A program made the translations under genes and the position numbers. A stretch of DNA of 64,000 nt. It comes from Lateolabrax maculatus. Taxonomy: Eukaryota; Chordata; Actinopteri; Acropomatiformes; Lateolabracidae. Positions 13,396-25,700 of the stretch are shown one piece after another. The notes under the pieces were generated by a model that saw only the letters and a program-made list of their open reading frames with translations, was not told the DNA's origin and did no database searches. The number at the start of each line of letters is the position of its first letter. The first letter of the stretch is position 1. The stretch covers positions 3,775,001-3,839,000 of the forward strand of contig CM062199.1 of NCBI GenBank assembly GCA_031216445.1. The letters are read 5' to 3'.

Positions 13396-16300
13396 GTTAA
13401 AGTAATTCCACTAATACTATGGTTTTCCATGAGTGTTATTTATCAGCCAATAGTGAAGTGCAGTGTTTATACTGTATGATGGACTACTGCATGTGCGTCA
13501 TTGCCACGGGGGACCAGGGGACACGTCAGGGGTCAGTAAGTCACTGCTTGTTGAGCTGGTTGTCATGGTAAGAAGTGATTACAACCTATAGGTATGCAAG
13601 TGTGTTGATAGAGAGAAAGAGAAAGAAAGGGGACAGATTTGATTCACTCAAGAGTTGTTTCAGTCGCGTGTGACAAATGTGTGTGTGTTGGTTTATGCCT
13701 ATGCAGTTGTCAGTGGGAGTGAGTGTGTGGGTTGCTGTATATTTCGCGTAATGAGTAGCACAAATAGGGACTTTACATATCAGACACCTACCACAAAAAG
13801 CTTCACACTACACATTTGCCAGATCGACACCGAAAAGCAGTTCTTGCAGCGTACACACACCTCTCTGCAGCCTGCTATGAGCGTGTCACATAAACCTGTG
13901 CTGCTCTTCACTTTTATTGTCTCTTCTTCTTCTTCTCGCTTAAGCACCTCAAAAAAGTGCGCACTTAGAAACTAATGCGACTCCCCCTCCTCTGCTTCAT
14001 CACTGTGGTCAGAAACAAACCTCTCACAAAGGGGGAAAGTGCTGTTTGACATCTGCGGTGAATGTTTCCTGTAATACAATACAGCATGTGGCCTGAAAAC
14101 AAATAGCAGGAAGAACCAGATACTAATGATAAAAATGTGCAAATTATAATTAGTTAGTTGTCAGATCAGCTAGAACATGCTTACAGAGTGCATTAACCAC
14201 TCGGTTTCCATTGCCTCTGCCTTCACTGGGAAATCCCATCTGCCAGCGACTTCACCTCAGTCAGCCCTTAAGGAAACCGCCCCCTGTCATGATGTCACCC
14301 ATAAAGCACACTGAACACATGAAAATGAAAGTGCACAATAGCTGAAGTGAAGTACAAGGACTCAATAACTATGACTGGCAGAGTTTCAGGCTGGAGAAGT
14401 GTTGACATTTGGAATAAATAAGAGTGTGCTGTTCTGAAAGCTCTTTTGGCCAGCTCACGCAGAGCTGTTGCATACTGTAATAACCTGATGAGTGAGAGCA
14501 TCCATCAGCTCCATGTTGAAAAGCCCCCTTGGTAATTAATTTGACAATGAAATAAAATCATTTCCAAAATTTGGAGCTTAAACACACCTGCTAACATCTG
14601 TATTACAGGTCCAGTTTAACGTCTCTCTGCAGACCGAGGCCTGGTGAGGAGAAGATGGCAGGTACAAAGATTAACTTAAAACAACATGTAACTCATTTAC
14701 ACTTCTTGGCATTTTTTAAATAAAACTTGGATGACCTCAGTGTGAGTTTGTTGGTCGGTCGGTGGGTCCAAACTTTGTTACAAACATTCATGGTTCCCAG
14801 ATGTGTCCTAATGACTTTGGTCATCTCACCATGAGATTCACTTTTTTTATTTTTCAGGAGTCTCAACAACTATCAGATAGAAGACATTTGAGGCATGCAT
14901 GTTCCCCTCAGGATGAATCATAATAACTTTGGTGATCCTCTAACATGGTTGTGGTTGTCCTCTTATCCTGATAAACAAAGAAATCATCCATGTTTGAAAA
15001 ATCTCTTTTTGTTCTTAATCTTTTTCTGTTTTAGATTGCTTTGAACATTTACAGACAGTGTTGATGTTTCAAACGTGGAAGTGTCCAAAATCACTTTACT
15101 ATACGTTGCATTATATTTACTGTCCTTTATTTTATTTGAGTGTATGAAATTCTGAAGTGTTTGAAGTGTGTAAAAGTATCCACTATATAGTGCCCCCCAA
15201 CAATTACACAACGGGACAAAAAAAAAGTCTCCATGACATGGTCACTACTGCTCTGCTGACAATCCCAACAGATTCTACATATGCGAAAATTACCATTGTC
15301 ATGATCCCTTCACAGTGAGAAGTGACAGGAAGAATCCTGAATGTGGAAGCCCTGTGGATAAAAGACTCACTCACTTTCTTCTGAGCTAGAAAACAGAATG
15401 TAGTTCACAGGCCCAAAAGTTGTTAATGGGTTAAACTTTGTGTGTTGTAATACAGAACTTAAAAAAAATAAAAATGACTTCTTGTCATAGGCCAACTATG
15501 TTAAAATGATCTACTTCAGTCAAGGTCATTTGATTTGTGATAGTTCAGACATTCGTATCAATGGTTTTATCCATTTCTGTTCTGCTCCGCTTAAAACTTG
15601 TGCTGTGCTTTCCATTTTTCAGAGTAATCAGTCAAACCATGCAAACAATCTCAAAGAAGCAAATGTCAGCAATCCATCAAATGCAATATATTTTTATCTT
15701 CATGGTACTGAGCTTTTATTTGCATATTTATACAACAAAAGAGCCTCAATCATGTTTAAGAGTTTCAGCTGTCGGGAGGCAATTCAAGTTAATTGTGGCA
15801 AGAGAAGCAGAAATGAGAAGCACACTTGTTTTTGTGGTCACTTGGTCATTCAAACCACTCATTTTGTTGATCATCAACTCTATCAGAGTGAAAGTGTGAG
15901 CCCTACTCATTCATTACATGTTCTTGGTTTCACAAACCATCATTAGATGAAGAGAGTGGGAGAGTGACCTCGCAGCTCAGCTCGCTCACTGCATCACCCC
16001 AAACATCATTTTCCTGCTGTCATCCAGCTCATGTTGAGTGATAGAAGTTGATTCAACTTCCTGGTTTTACTTGACCTGCAGTACTGAATGTACTCACAGC
16101 TAAGCAAGGCCATAACCAGGGCAAATGTTTAACCACAGGCCAGGGGCAGCTGTGGGGGTTAGCTTCCATCTACTCTTAAGTCCATATTTTTTCATCAAAT
16201 ATTAAAGAGTTTTACAGAAAATGCTTTGATAGTAAATTAAGGAATTGTAAAGTAATTTATGCATGCCATTTAATGGATTATTGACCGTGGTTTCCAAAAC

Positions 16301-18851
16301 AATACAAGCCTTACTGCAGGTGTAACTGCAGCTGTAAAAGTAACTAAAATAGTAGGACCCAAGCTGAAATAATATAATATTTCTGTTCATGCTGTACAGT
16401 TGTCTATTAATGGAATTGGTTGCAGGTTTGGTTGTCTATACATTGCTCTTTGAAAATGTTTTAATCTAAAAGTTCTGTCCTCTGTCTATAATATAACTCA
16501 GCCCAAATAACAAAGAATTAGCCTGCAGCACTTGAGCAAGTGAACTGGTGGGTCCTACATGGACGACTCTGTCCCAGAGCCAGTCCCCCAAAACATGGTG
16601 TATCTGTTTATACATCTCCTGGGGCCAAAGAAACAAAAACGGATACCACATGAATCAAAATAAAATATTCTTTTAATAGCTCGCTAAGCCGACGTGACAG
16701 CAAAAAGTCCATCCCATCTGTGTCCAAGTTTCCATTATTGTGAAACTCGCCTGGCAAAAAGCTCCTCACACAATGGACCAGAGGGCTTCAGGATGTTAAC
16801 CGTCACACACAGCAAGGACACGACTACCACGGACAACTTGTTCTGAGATTCAATGAAGTCAGTTGGCAGGTGTTTACCGGTATATATAGTCCTGTATACA
16901 GAAGAGCTCATTGGGCTTGTTAGAGATGGACAACTGCTGGTGCTGACAGTTAGAATCAATAATGAAGAAATCACACCCACACTGACACATCCTATACATC
17001 ATTCTAGCTCTTGGGAGTCAAAACCTCACAGTTTGGAGCTTGAAGACATCCCGTAACACCCATGATCCACAGCTGGAAGCTTCAGGGAAATAAATTTTCC
17101 CGAGGTTTCAGATTCTCTGACTGACAACAGAGTTCTGATATAATGTTGCAGCAACCCTGCCTACGCCCCTCCATCAGCAATTATCATAAATCATATTTGT
17201 CAGCGGTCAGTGAGATTTACGGTGCAAAGTACTGTATTATTTACCAATTCAGGCATATTAGGAGGTCCAGTGTGGTTGTCAGTGATAGCGTTGGGATTTT
17301 TTCTTGGACTTTTTCCCTTCTGTTAAGGACATTTGTGTATTTCTTCATCCTCATGGTTTATGTGTCAACTGGAGGTCTCTACAACTGGAATGAATGATGT
17401 TTTTAGACTTTAGTATACTGGCTATTTATACAAAAAGGGTGTGAATTAAAGGCTTGCCCAAAAATGGACAGAAGGTTTGCAGGACGTGGTTCGGGGCCAC
17501 TTGGAGCCTGGCTATCGCACATAAAACTGTTGGCAAACTGCACCACTGCACACGTACTGCACACACACAGGATTCAAACGCTCTGGATGACTATGATGTG
17601 AGGTTACATCTGAGTAACTTTTTATTTCTAGATAATTCAAGATAAGAGAACAGACTTCTTCAGAAACCAACAATACATTACTCAAACCACATTACACATG
17701 TTGCAGAGCAAAAAAGGTAATAACACAGAATTTTATTACCATTCTAGTGGAGTTCCTTATATTCCCAAAGACACAGACTAAATTTTAGGGAAATGGGAAT
17801 AGAATGATGCATAAGACATTTAAAACCTTTACATCTAAAGGAATGACGCAGCCTTAAAAACACATTGAGTCTTGGGATTGAATTTTTCACTCGGTGCAAA
17901 GATCATATAGCTTCACTAAAGAGCTTAATCGAACTGATGATGCTATCTGATGATGATCTGATAATTAAACTAAAAGGGAAAAGAGGATGCTAAGGGGTAA
18001 AGGTGAAATGCACAGCCGCTGCACAAAGGGAAAATTATTAAACTAATATTTTAAATTACAATATAATAAAACAATAAAATATGCAATAAAATAGAACAAA
18101 ATATATAAAAGTAGCACTAGGAAAAAAAGCACTAAGAAAGAAGGAATGAAGATGAAAACTAAATTACATTTACATGGAATACACACACACACACACACAC
18201 ACATAAATATATATACAGATATACACACAGGAAAATCTTAGCAATAAGTGTGGCAACTATCATAACCATTTTATAACCAAACCTACAAATAGTGTCACTT
18301 TTCAGAAAGGTGCAGTAAGAGTTTTTACCAAGGAATGTGTAAGACACAAATTAGTAACTAAGTGCAAGTTTGTGAATAGTTAATAGTAGTTACTGAATAT
18401 CTCTGAATCACATGCTGTAGTAAGCAATAATAATTTCCACTGTTGGATACCAAAAAAAGACCCAGGTTGTAAACCCCAGAATTTCCCTTCTAGTCCCAAC
18501 TTATTAAAAAAGGATTTATTTTTCAGACATAAATCCAAACTGGGTTTATTTGTAGTCCCAGGCTATGAAACATATTCTACTACGGCTATCATGTGGGACC
18601 CAAAAACAAACAGTGCTCCGACCCACTGGGCCCTGACCTGTGGCTGGAGGAGCCGGACTCCAGGGGACTGGTGAGGAGAGGGGTCGACAGGGGCTGTGAG
18701 ACTCCAGAGAGTGCGTGGCTCGGATCCAGTGTTGGTCGAGGGCGGCATGTCCAGACCTGCTGCCTCATATGACCAGACGGACAGAGCTCACTGCCAACGC
18801 TGCCACTCATCAGTCAGCAAGCTCATCAGTCACACACACAGGTATGCACCT

Positions 18852-18901
<50 letters not shown>

Positions 18902-19364
18902 AGGTAAGCCGTGGCCCCACTGTACTGTAGCAGCCAATCAGTCCAAGAAGTGAAAACATTGAAGGTAATAATGTGGAAAACCTTGTATTTCCACTGTGTC
19001 TACATTTGTAAACAGTAGCTTAGATTAAGGATCCTATATCTAAGCTTTCATCAAATGGAACCTGCATGTATTTAATAAAAAAAATATAAAACACTAGAAA
19101 GAAAGAAATATACTGATAAAGAAGTTGTTGGCATTTGAGTTTCATAGGTTATTTGTGTATATTTTGAAACCAATTCTGACTGTACTCTAGGTGTGTGTGA
19201 AGGTTTCCTTCAGCTGACTGGAAGTCTACACTCTGTGAAGTCTGTAGGAGCTCTGTGATATTTCCGAAACCCGGCTGGCAACATTTCACGGCCCTGAGTT
19301 TATGTAAATGTATACAGAACTGTTTACTGTTCCCATTTCCAGTATTTGGATAGGTAGACTAATT
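13396..19364. other. Intergenic upstream of tgfbr2
   Basis: No exon was recognised. It holds two blocks of R1-type repeat (14751-14960), CA tracts (18180-18203 and 18853-18899) and a GC-rich patch (18590-18835) about 0.8-1.1 kb before the tgfbr2 start codon. Confidence 0.6.
14751..14960 (+). repeat. Interspersed repeat family R1, two partial blocks
   Basis: 'CATTCATGGTTCCCAGATG...CTAATGACTTTGGTCATC' and a second block 'CCCCTCAGGATGAATC...AACTTTGGTGATCC' match the copy at 48935-49115. This is a very common teleost repeat. Confidence 0.6.
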
Positions 19365-19367
19365 ACA

Positions 19368-19433
<66 letters not shown>

Positions 19434-19469
19434 TCCCTCCCTCCCTCCCTCCTCCGGTTTCCTGTCAGA

Positions 19470-19511
<42 letters not shown>
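19365..19511 (+). repeat. Composite microsatellite (CA)n(GA)n(CCCT)n(GT)n
   Basis: Four different simple repeats in 147 bp, ending 152 bp before the tgfbr2 ATG. Confidence 0.97.
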
Positions 19512-19512
<1 letters not shown>

Positions 19513-19663
19513 ATGGATGGTTCAGCAGTGACTCTCCAGCTGCTGAGCGGAGTGGAGCGCGCAGCAGAGCGGACCCTGCAAACCGCCCGTTCCTCCGCTG
19601 GACTCCGAAGCTTTACTGGCGCTTCAAGGTGAATGAGAATCATCGGCCGGAGGACTCGGAAAC
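19365..19663 (+). promoter_or_regulatory. tgfbr2 proximal promoter / 5' UTR with composite microsatellite
   Basis: The 300 bp before the start codon hold, in order, (CA)n at 19365-19385, (GA)n at 19386-19430, CCCT repeats at 19434-19455 and (GT)n at 19473-19511. A GC- and CpG-richer stretch at 19540-19735 runs into exon 1. No TATA box or transcription start can be placed from the sequence alone, so the split between promoter and 5' UTR is unknown. Upstream ATGs occur at 19513, 19517 and 19633. The homopurine (GA)n and homopyrimidine CCCT tracts, and the opposing CA and GT tracts, could form non-B DNA or an RNA stem. Confidence 0.5.
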
Positions 19664-19733
19664 ATGGAGGGACGGCGCCGTTCTCTCTCTTTACGCGGAG
19701 CTTTATCTGTCTTTTTCTTCACGGTGACTGCCG
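19664..19733 (+). CDS. tgfbr2: tgfbr2 coding exon 1: signal peptide
   Basis: The exon encodes Met, a basic stretch (GRRR), then a hydrophobic core (ALSVFFFTVTA), a normal secretory signal. It ends with one base of a Gly codon at the donor G|GTGAGT. The context around the ATG (aacATGg) is favourable. Signal cleavage probably falls near residue 23. Confidence 0.9.
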
Positions 19734-22700
19734 GTGAGTTACGCACATCCTAAACCTCTCCAGCGCTCCGTCCGTGCACCCTGGCTGCTGTCATGCTGTC
19801 AGTCTCGGTGTTTTTTAAACCAAACGTGGACTTGTTGTCGTCGTGACGAGCCTGGGAGACCTTCCTTCCAGCGCGTTACGCACGGCGCTCCGGGGAGCCG
19901 AGGCGCGACAGGTGACTCACCCAGAGCAGAGCGCCGCCGCCGGGTACGTGAGCTCATCGTGGTGCCTTGTTTGAAACGGCACACGTGGGTTACACGTACA
20001 GAACATCTGAAAGATATTTTTCTCTGTATGAGATAACCTTTCATCGCAAAACACCAGCTGTAGGCTTCTCTCCATAAAATGGGATCAGATAAGGGAACTT
20101 CATGGTTCTGTTAAACTCCTGGTAGGTTATTCACAGGTTATTTTGGTCAAATTCATCATGTTTAGGTTTCAAGTTTCTAAAAATGATGCACAATGCAAAC
20201 TCAACTACTTGTAAAGATCTTTTTATTGGATCTTTACACTTGGGTTGCATATATTCTCCTGCATCTCCTGTATCTGCTGAACTCTTTAAGGATATGACAA
20301 AACCCCTGAACATAAAGTTTTCCACATTCATTTCCCCTTGAGTAGTGTTAAAGGGACACTCGGTTTACTTGTCTGGAGGAGTATTCAGGCTGTAAACTGT
20401 TGTATAATGTATTCTGTGCCTCTGAAGGGGAGCTCCCTGAAGCCTGAGAAGGTATCTTGGATTAGTTTTAAGACTTCAGATTTTTAATAGAAAATCTGTG
20501 TTATGAACTAGTGGAGTTGGAGGTCTAACTAAATGTGTTATTTTGTTCCATATGGGAATTGCAGGTTGTAGTGTTTTTGGAGGTGTGACCCTGAGTAAAA
20601 AGTCTTGACCTCTGCTGCTTCAGTTTTCATTTTTAAATCGTTTAATGCCAAATTGCGGGAATGCCCCTTTAAGGTTGGAAAGAATCACCTTATTTGACAC
20701 TGTCTGTCATTTCATTCAGTATTCTTTATTGAAGCTACATGATGTTTACACTGAGTGAAATATTCAAACCCCAGACTGTATGTTTTTGTGGCTCATTTTG
20801 TACAAATTTCACCAAAAATGAAGCTTGAAGTATTTGGTGTCATTGTAAAAATTTCAGTAGGTTTGAACAATGTTTGGCAGATTTTGTCAGGTGTTTAAGT
20901 AAGTTTGTGAGTTTAAATGTTGGCAGTCCCACTCTCCCTCCTCTACACTGTAACCCCATGTGTTAACAGTGGCAATTTAACAGACTTGGCTGCTTTCCAC
21001 CTGTCAAACCGTAACACCTCCTATTTCAGCAAACCGCAGAAACTTCCCCACGCTCGCTGACAGGTGGGTAGGTCGAACGTAGCATTCGGATGAAAATAAG
21101 AAGCAGCGTTCTGCATCAGTTGCTGTGAACACGGACATATGTGTTGTCCCCGTTCTCCTTCCCTTCTCCCCTCTTCTTCTTCTTCGTCTTCTCCCCCCTC
21201 TCTCTGCTGTTTGCTCCTGCCCTCCTCCCACGGTGGGGCCTATTTTGAACCTGGAAATCCCACATACCAGAAGGGCTGTGTGGTCCTGCTGCATTGTATG
21301 TGTCACAAATAGACTCGTACACCAACTCACACTCACACACACACAAACACACACACTATTTCATGCATGCACAAGAAAAAGACATACAAACTTCCACCCA
21401 CATGCCCCCATGCTCCCCACCAACACTCCCTGTTATTCTGACTTCTCCGGAGCACCTCGGCCCGGAGGAAGCTGCTCGCCACTCTCTCAGTAACGGAGCA
21501 GCTTGACATTGTGGTTATCCAAACACCAGGGCCGGACTCTGTTGTTTTTCTTTATCTTTTCTTTCTTTGTTTGCTTTCAATTGATGTGGATAACCATCCG
21601 CTCGGTGGGCTGTCACAGGAAGGTTCCTTCTTCCTTCCTTTCCAGGGAATCTTCATAGTGTCTGGGCAGAAGTGATTGGCCAAGATAGTGCCGGACATTT
21701 ATTAATATAATCTTTTGGACACAGAGATTGTCTTTTGGGTGATTCATTGACTTGCGTACTATTGCTTTCTATGTGTACTATTGAAGATGCATTACGTTTC
21801 AGCAGTTTCAGCCCTCAGAGAGCTCTTCTCACTGTGTCAAATAGTTTGTGTGTGTGGGCCCCGTTCAGTCCCGCAAAGCCCCGATTCCTACTGTGTTTAC
21901 ACTGACTTTACTGGGCTTCAGTGTGCAGCAGAGGAGAGGAGGGGTCACCCACTTTAACCTCACTGAAGTGTCTCCCTTTGATTTTTACCATATTAGTCGA
22001 CTTCCCCTCGCGTGCTCCCCTCTCGGCTCGCCTCGCCGGCTCTCCGGGTCAAAAAGAGGCAGAGGGAGAGAAGGAACCTGAGAAAGTAAAGGGAGGAAGA
22101 TAAAGACGAGAGGAATGAGAGGATTACAGCCAAGTTGGAAAGAGGTGGATTAAGAGGGAGTTGTAGAGGTGGGAGGATAACTTTCAGGAGCAGAGGGAGA
22201 GAGCTGAGCTGCCTGCTGTGGCAGTTATGTAGCCCTGCGCAGCCCCTTGCCAGTTGTCTCCCCTCATTTCAGTGACAGGAATGGACCGAAAAGAAGAGGG
22301 ATTCTTATTTCCACAGAGATATTCCCAATTTTTATTTGCCGTGCTGCTTTGCTCCAGAGAAGTGTCATCTGTTTTAGGGCTTTTATAGGCTTAGATTTGG
22401 AGGAACCTTCACACAGGATCTAGGATAATTAAGCTGTCATACTGAGTGTTGGAGAATCATCAACATCAGCCACACGTTAAAAGAATGATGTTATTAGAAC
22501 ATTTTAACGAATTTCCTTAATGGGAAGACATTTTTTATCCTGCACGTTTCCAGTTTTACAAACCTGACGCTCACCTGCAAAGCTCAGCATCAGAATCGAC
22601 CCATTAACTGCAATAAGACTCGTGCAAACTGTATTATTTCTCCTGTATTAACTGTATAGTTTGCAGAGTTACAGCACCAGTAACAGTTACATTTTCTGTG

Positions 22701-25700
22701 TTGCTCCTCACATTTCAATATTTAAACATGAAAATACATTTTACAATACAGTTATAATATAGAAAATAATTAGCTTAATTATGTCCGTGACAACTGTCAT
22801 CAGATCTTGGTGCAAATATTGTTAAATTAACGTCACCTTCTTCCAACCGAGCCTTGCCCACTTTAAACCAATGAGAAGAGCGCAGACATAAAACACAAAT
22901 GCAGAAATCTCTCGTGAAAATTTCAACTTGGGCAGAAACATTTGTGTTCATGTGGGACCCCGTCGCTGATACTAAGAAACTGATTGGGAAAATTGGTTTC
23001 AAGACCTTTTAGTGACAATGACCCATAATATGCCCATCTTACATTCACATTTGTGCAGTTTGGAGCAGTCATTCCTGTGTATGAGTGATAAACTGCAGTC
23101 AAGCTTCCTGTCTGCCCCCCCATCCACTGTGAGCTCACTTCCTCTGTGGTTTGGAGAAAGAGGAAAGAGGGAGAGGAGATAGAGGCGGGTGTTTCAGCCG
23201 ATGGGATGAGTTGTTCTGTTTGCCTTCATATGACAGGGAGTTATAATGCTGATATGCATAGTTCTGCTTTACATTGCTCCAGAAAAGGAGTAAGTAAGGA
23301 AAGGTTTCAATTGGTATTGGATTTGTCTTTCAGTACATAGATTTATTGTTGTTTAGATGGTGTTAGAGGACATCAAATGTGCTGATATTAATTTTAGGAT
23401 TTTAAAGGGCTGATAGAGGCAAAGAGGAGAAAATGTCAGCTCTAAGCTAAGCTTATTCCCTCCTGGCTCCAGACTTAACAACAAGTATAATAAGTATAAT
23501 ATAACGGTATAATTTGCAAAAAGAGAAATATGATGTTTGGAGTTATGCGTGGCTGTTGGTTCACTGATATTGTGAAGATCCCGATGCACAGGTTCACAGT
23601 GATAGTAAAACAGGAATGGGCTTAAAGGGGAACCTTCCCTAACTTATTCAAGTGTTTTTGTTACTTTGTTCAACCATGTATAGAAATGTATTCCGTTTAT
23701 ATCATTCAAAATCATTTTGGACAGTTTTTTACCATGTTGCTATTAGAAAAATATTTACAAAATATATTGCATTTTCAATTTGCATTTCAGGGAACAGCTT
23801 TATTGTTATTTACTGGAACATGTTGCATTTTCATCTTAATGTAGACACTTCACTTTGTCTGGCGCTAACAAAGTGAAACATATGTATTTATCAAAGTTAT
23901 TCATTGGTCTGACTGCCAGATGGAAGCAGGTCACAGTAGCATGATTTCCCTCCTGCAGTAACAGGAGCACAAAGAAATCTTACATTTCAATTACAGCCCC
24001 TTCAGGAGCCATCAAGAGCACGGTTAATGACAGTCCACACTTTCCTCCTTCACTTTCCTGTGACGCACTGAGGTCACTTGTGTTTTCATACTATAATTCC
24101 TACACATGGACTAGCAGCAGGGAAAAGTGTCGGTAATAAAATAGAAAGTCAAAGCACTTTAGCAGCTGGAACAATGACCCACATACCACCACAGACCTTC
24201 ATGCACAGTTACCCTTTAACTCACTGCACCGGCACAATCTGCTAGAACTTCAAAGTAAAGGGTGTTGAGCCACGCTGTTATTTCATCATAAATCCAGAAG
24301 AGTAAGTAAACAGGGAGATTTAGGCTGGTGTTTCACTTTTGCCTTGGTTTACCCGTTGAATCATTTTAAGAAAAATTCACATCTTTTCTCATAACTCAGT
24401 CAAATCGAAACATTCTGCACATTTACCGGAATCAGCAGAACTTTCATCAAATTATATAATTTTCCAAAAAAGAGGAACTGCTACTTGCTTATGCAGCTTG
24501 GCTTTACATGGTGCAGATTCACCTAAATGTAATATTCATAATTTATTATCCATCAGATAAAAAACAGGTGTGGCCCACAGCTAACTCATGATCTCCACGG
24601 CAACATTAGGCAATACTTCCTGTTTGCATTACTCAAAGCATGATGAGAACGCAGATGGCACAATATCAAAGGCCCAATATCAAAATATATTCTTCAGTGA
24701 CATCAATAAAAGTTCTTGTTTGTTTGCTTGACTCTGTCAAACATTTTTCTGCAGTACTAAGGCACAGAATATCCCATCAGCATGATATGTAAACACATTG
24801 TCTTCCATCGATTCATACACAAATATTTGCTGCGTGCTGATAAAGAAAAGCACAGATTTCAGATTACCGGCCATGGCGCAGGTTTGCAGATACAGACAGT
24901 GAGCTCAAGGTTTTGATTTGTAAACAGGCACAATAATTGTCACTGTGCTTGGTTGATGTTTGCCAAGAAATACCAATACTAAAGACTAAATGTCATGAAC
25001 TTTAGAGATGTTGGTAGCCATATTTTCACTTTAAACAGAGCAAGGCTGCCTGTTTCCCCACAGCTTCCAGTCTTATTGCTCAGGTGGGCTATACACATCC
25101 TGGCTCCAGCTCTGTACCAAGCACGTGGACAAAAGACTGATCATTTTCTCCTCCTCTCATTCTTGGAAATACAGCAAAACACTTAATTTCTTAAAAAATG
25201 CTGAACTATCCCTTTAAAAGACGTAAAGGGCAGGAATGAGTGAAAAGTGGGCGGACATAGCTTGGGTTCATACCTGAGTTCATCCTTAACCCGCAAAAAT
25301 GTGGCTGACGGTTAATGAGCTCTTAATGTGTAATCCGTATTGCACAACAGTCCAATAAAGATTAATCAACACCATAAAAGACTCAGTGAGCTCCCTGGCT
25401 GCACAGAGCGTAACTCTACCCCCGTTACTCATTCAGATTCACTCACTCTCTGTGGCACTTTGCTGCACTAAATCAGCAGGTTTTATTTGTCTCTGAGGCT
25501 CTGAGTGGGTGTGAGCACTCTGCTATTTCACGCTCTCTGTCCGGCCCCAAACTACACTCTCTGTAACAGAATGTGTCTTGAAAGTATATTAACTGCGCTT
25601 TCTGTTAAATGAATAACCCGGGCCTACGCAGACTATGATCGGGTGTCGCGCCCATATAAACATACGCCGTTAAAGGAGAATCTGTAGTGTGACGACATGA

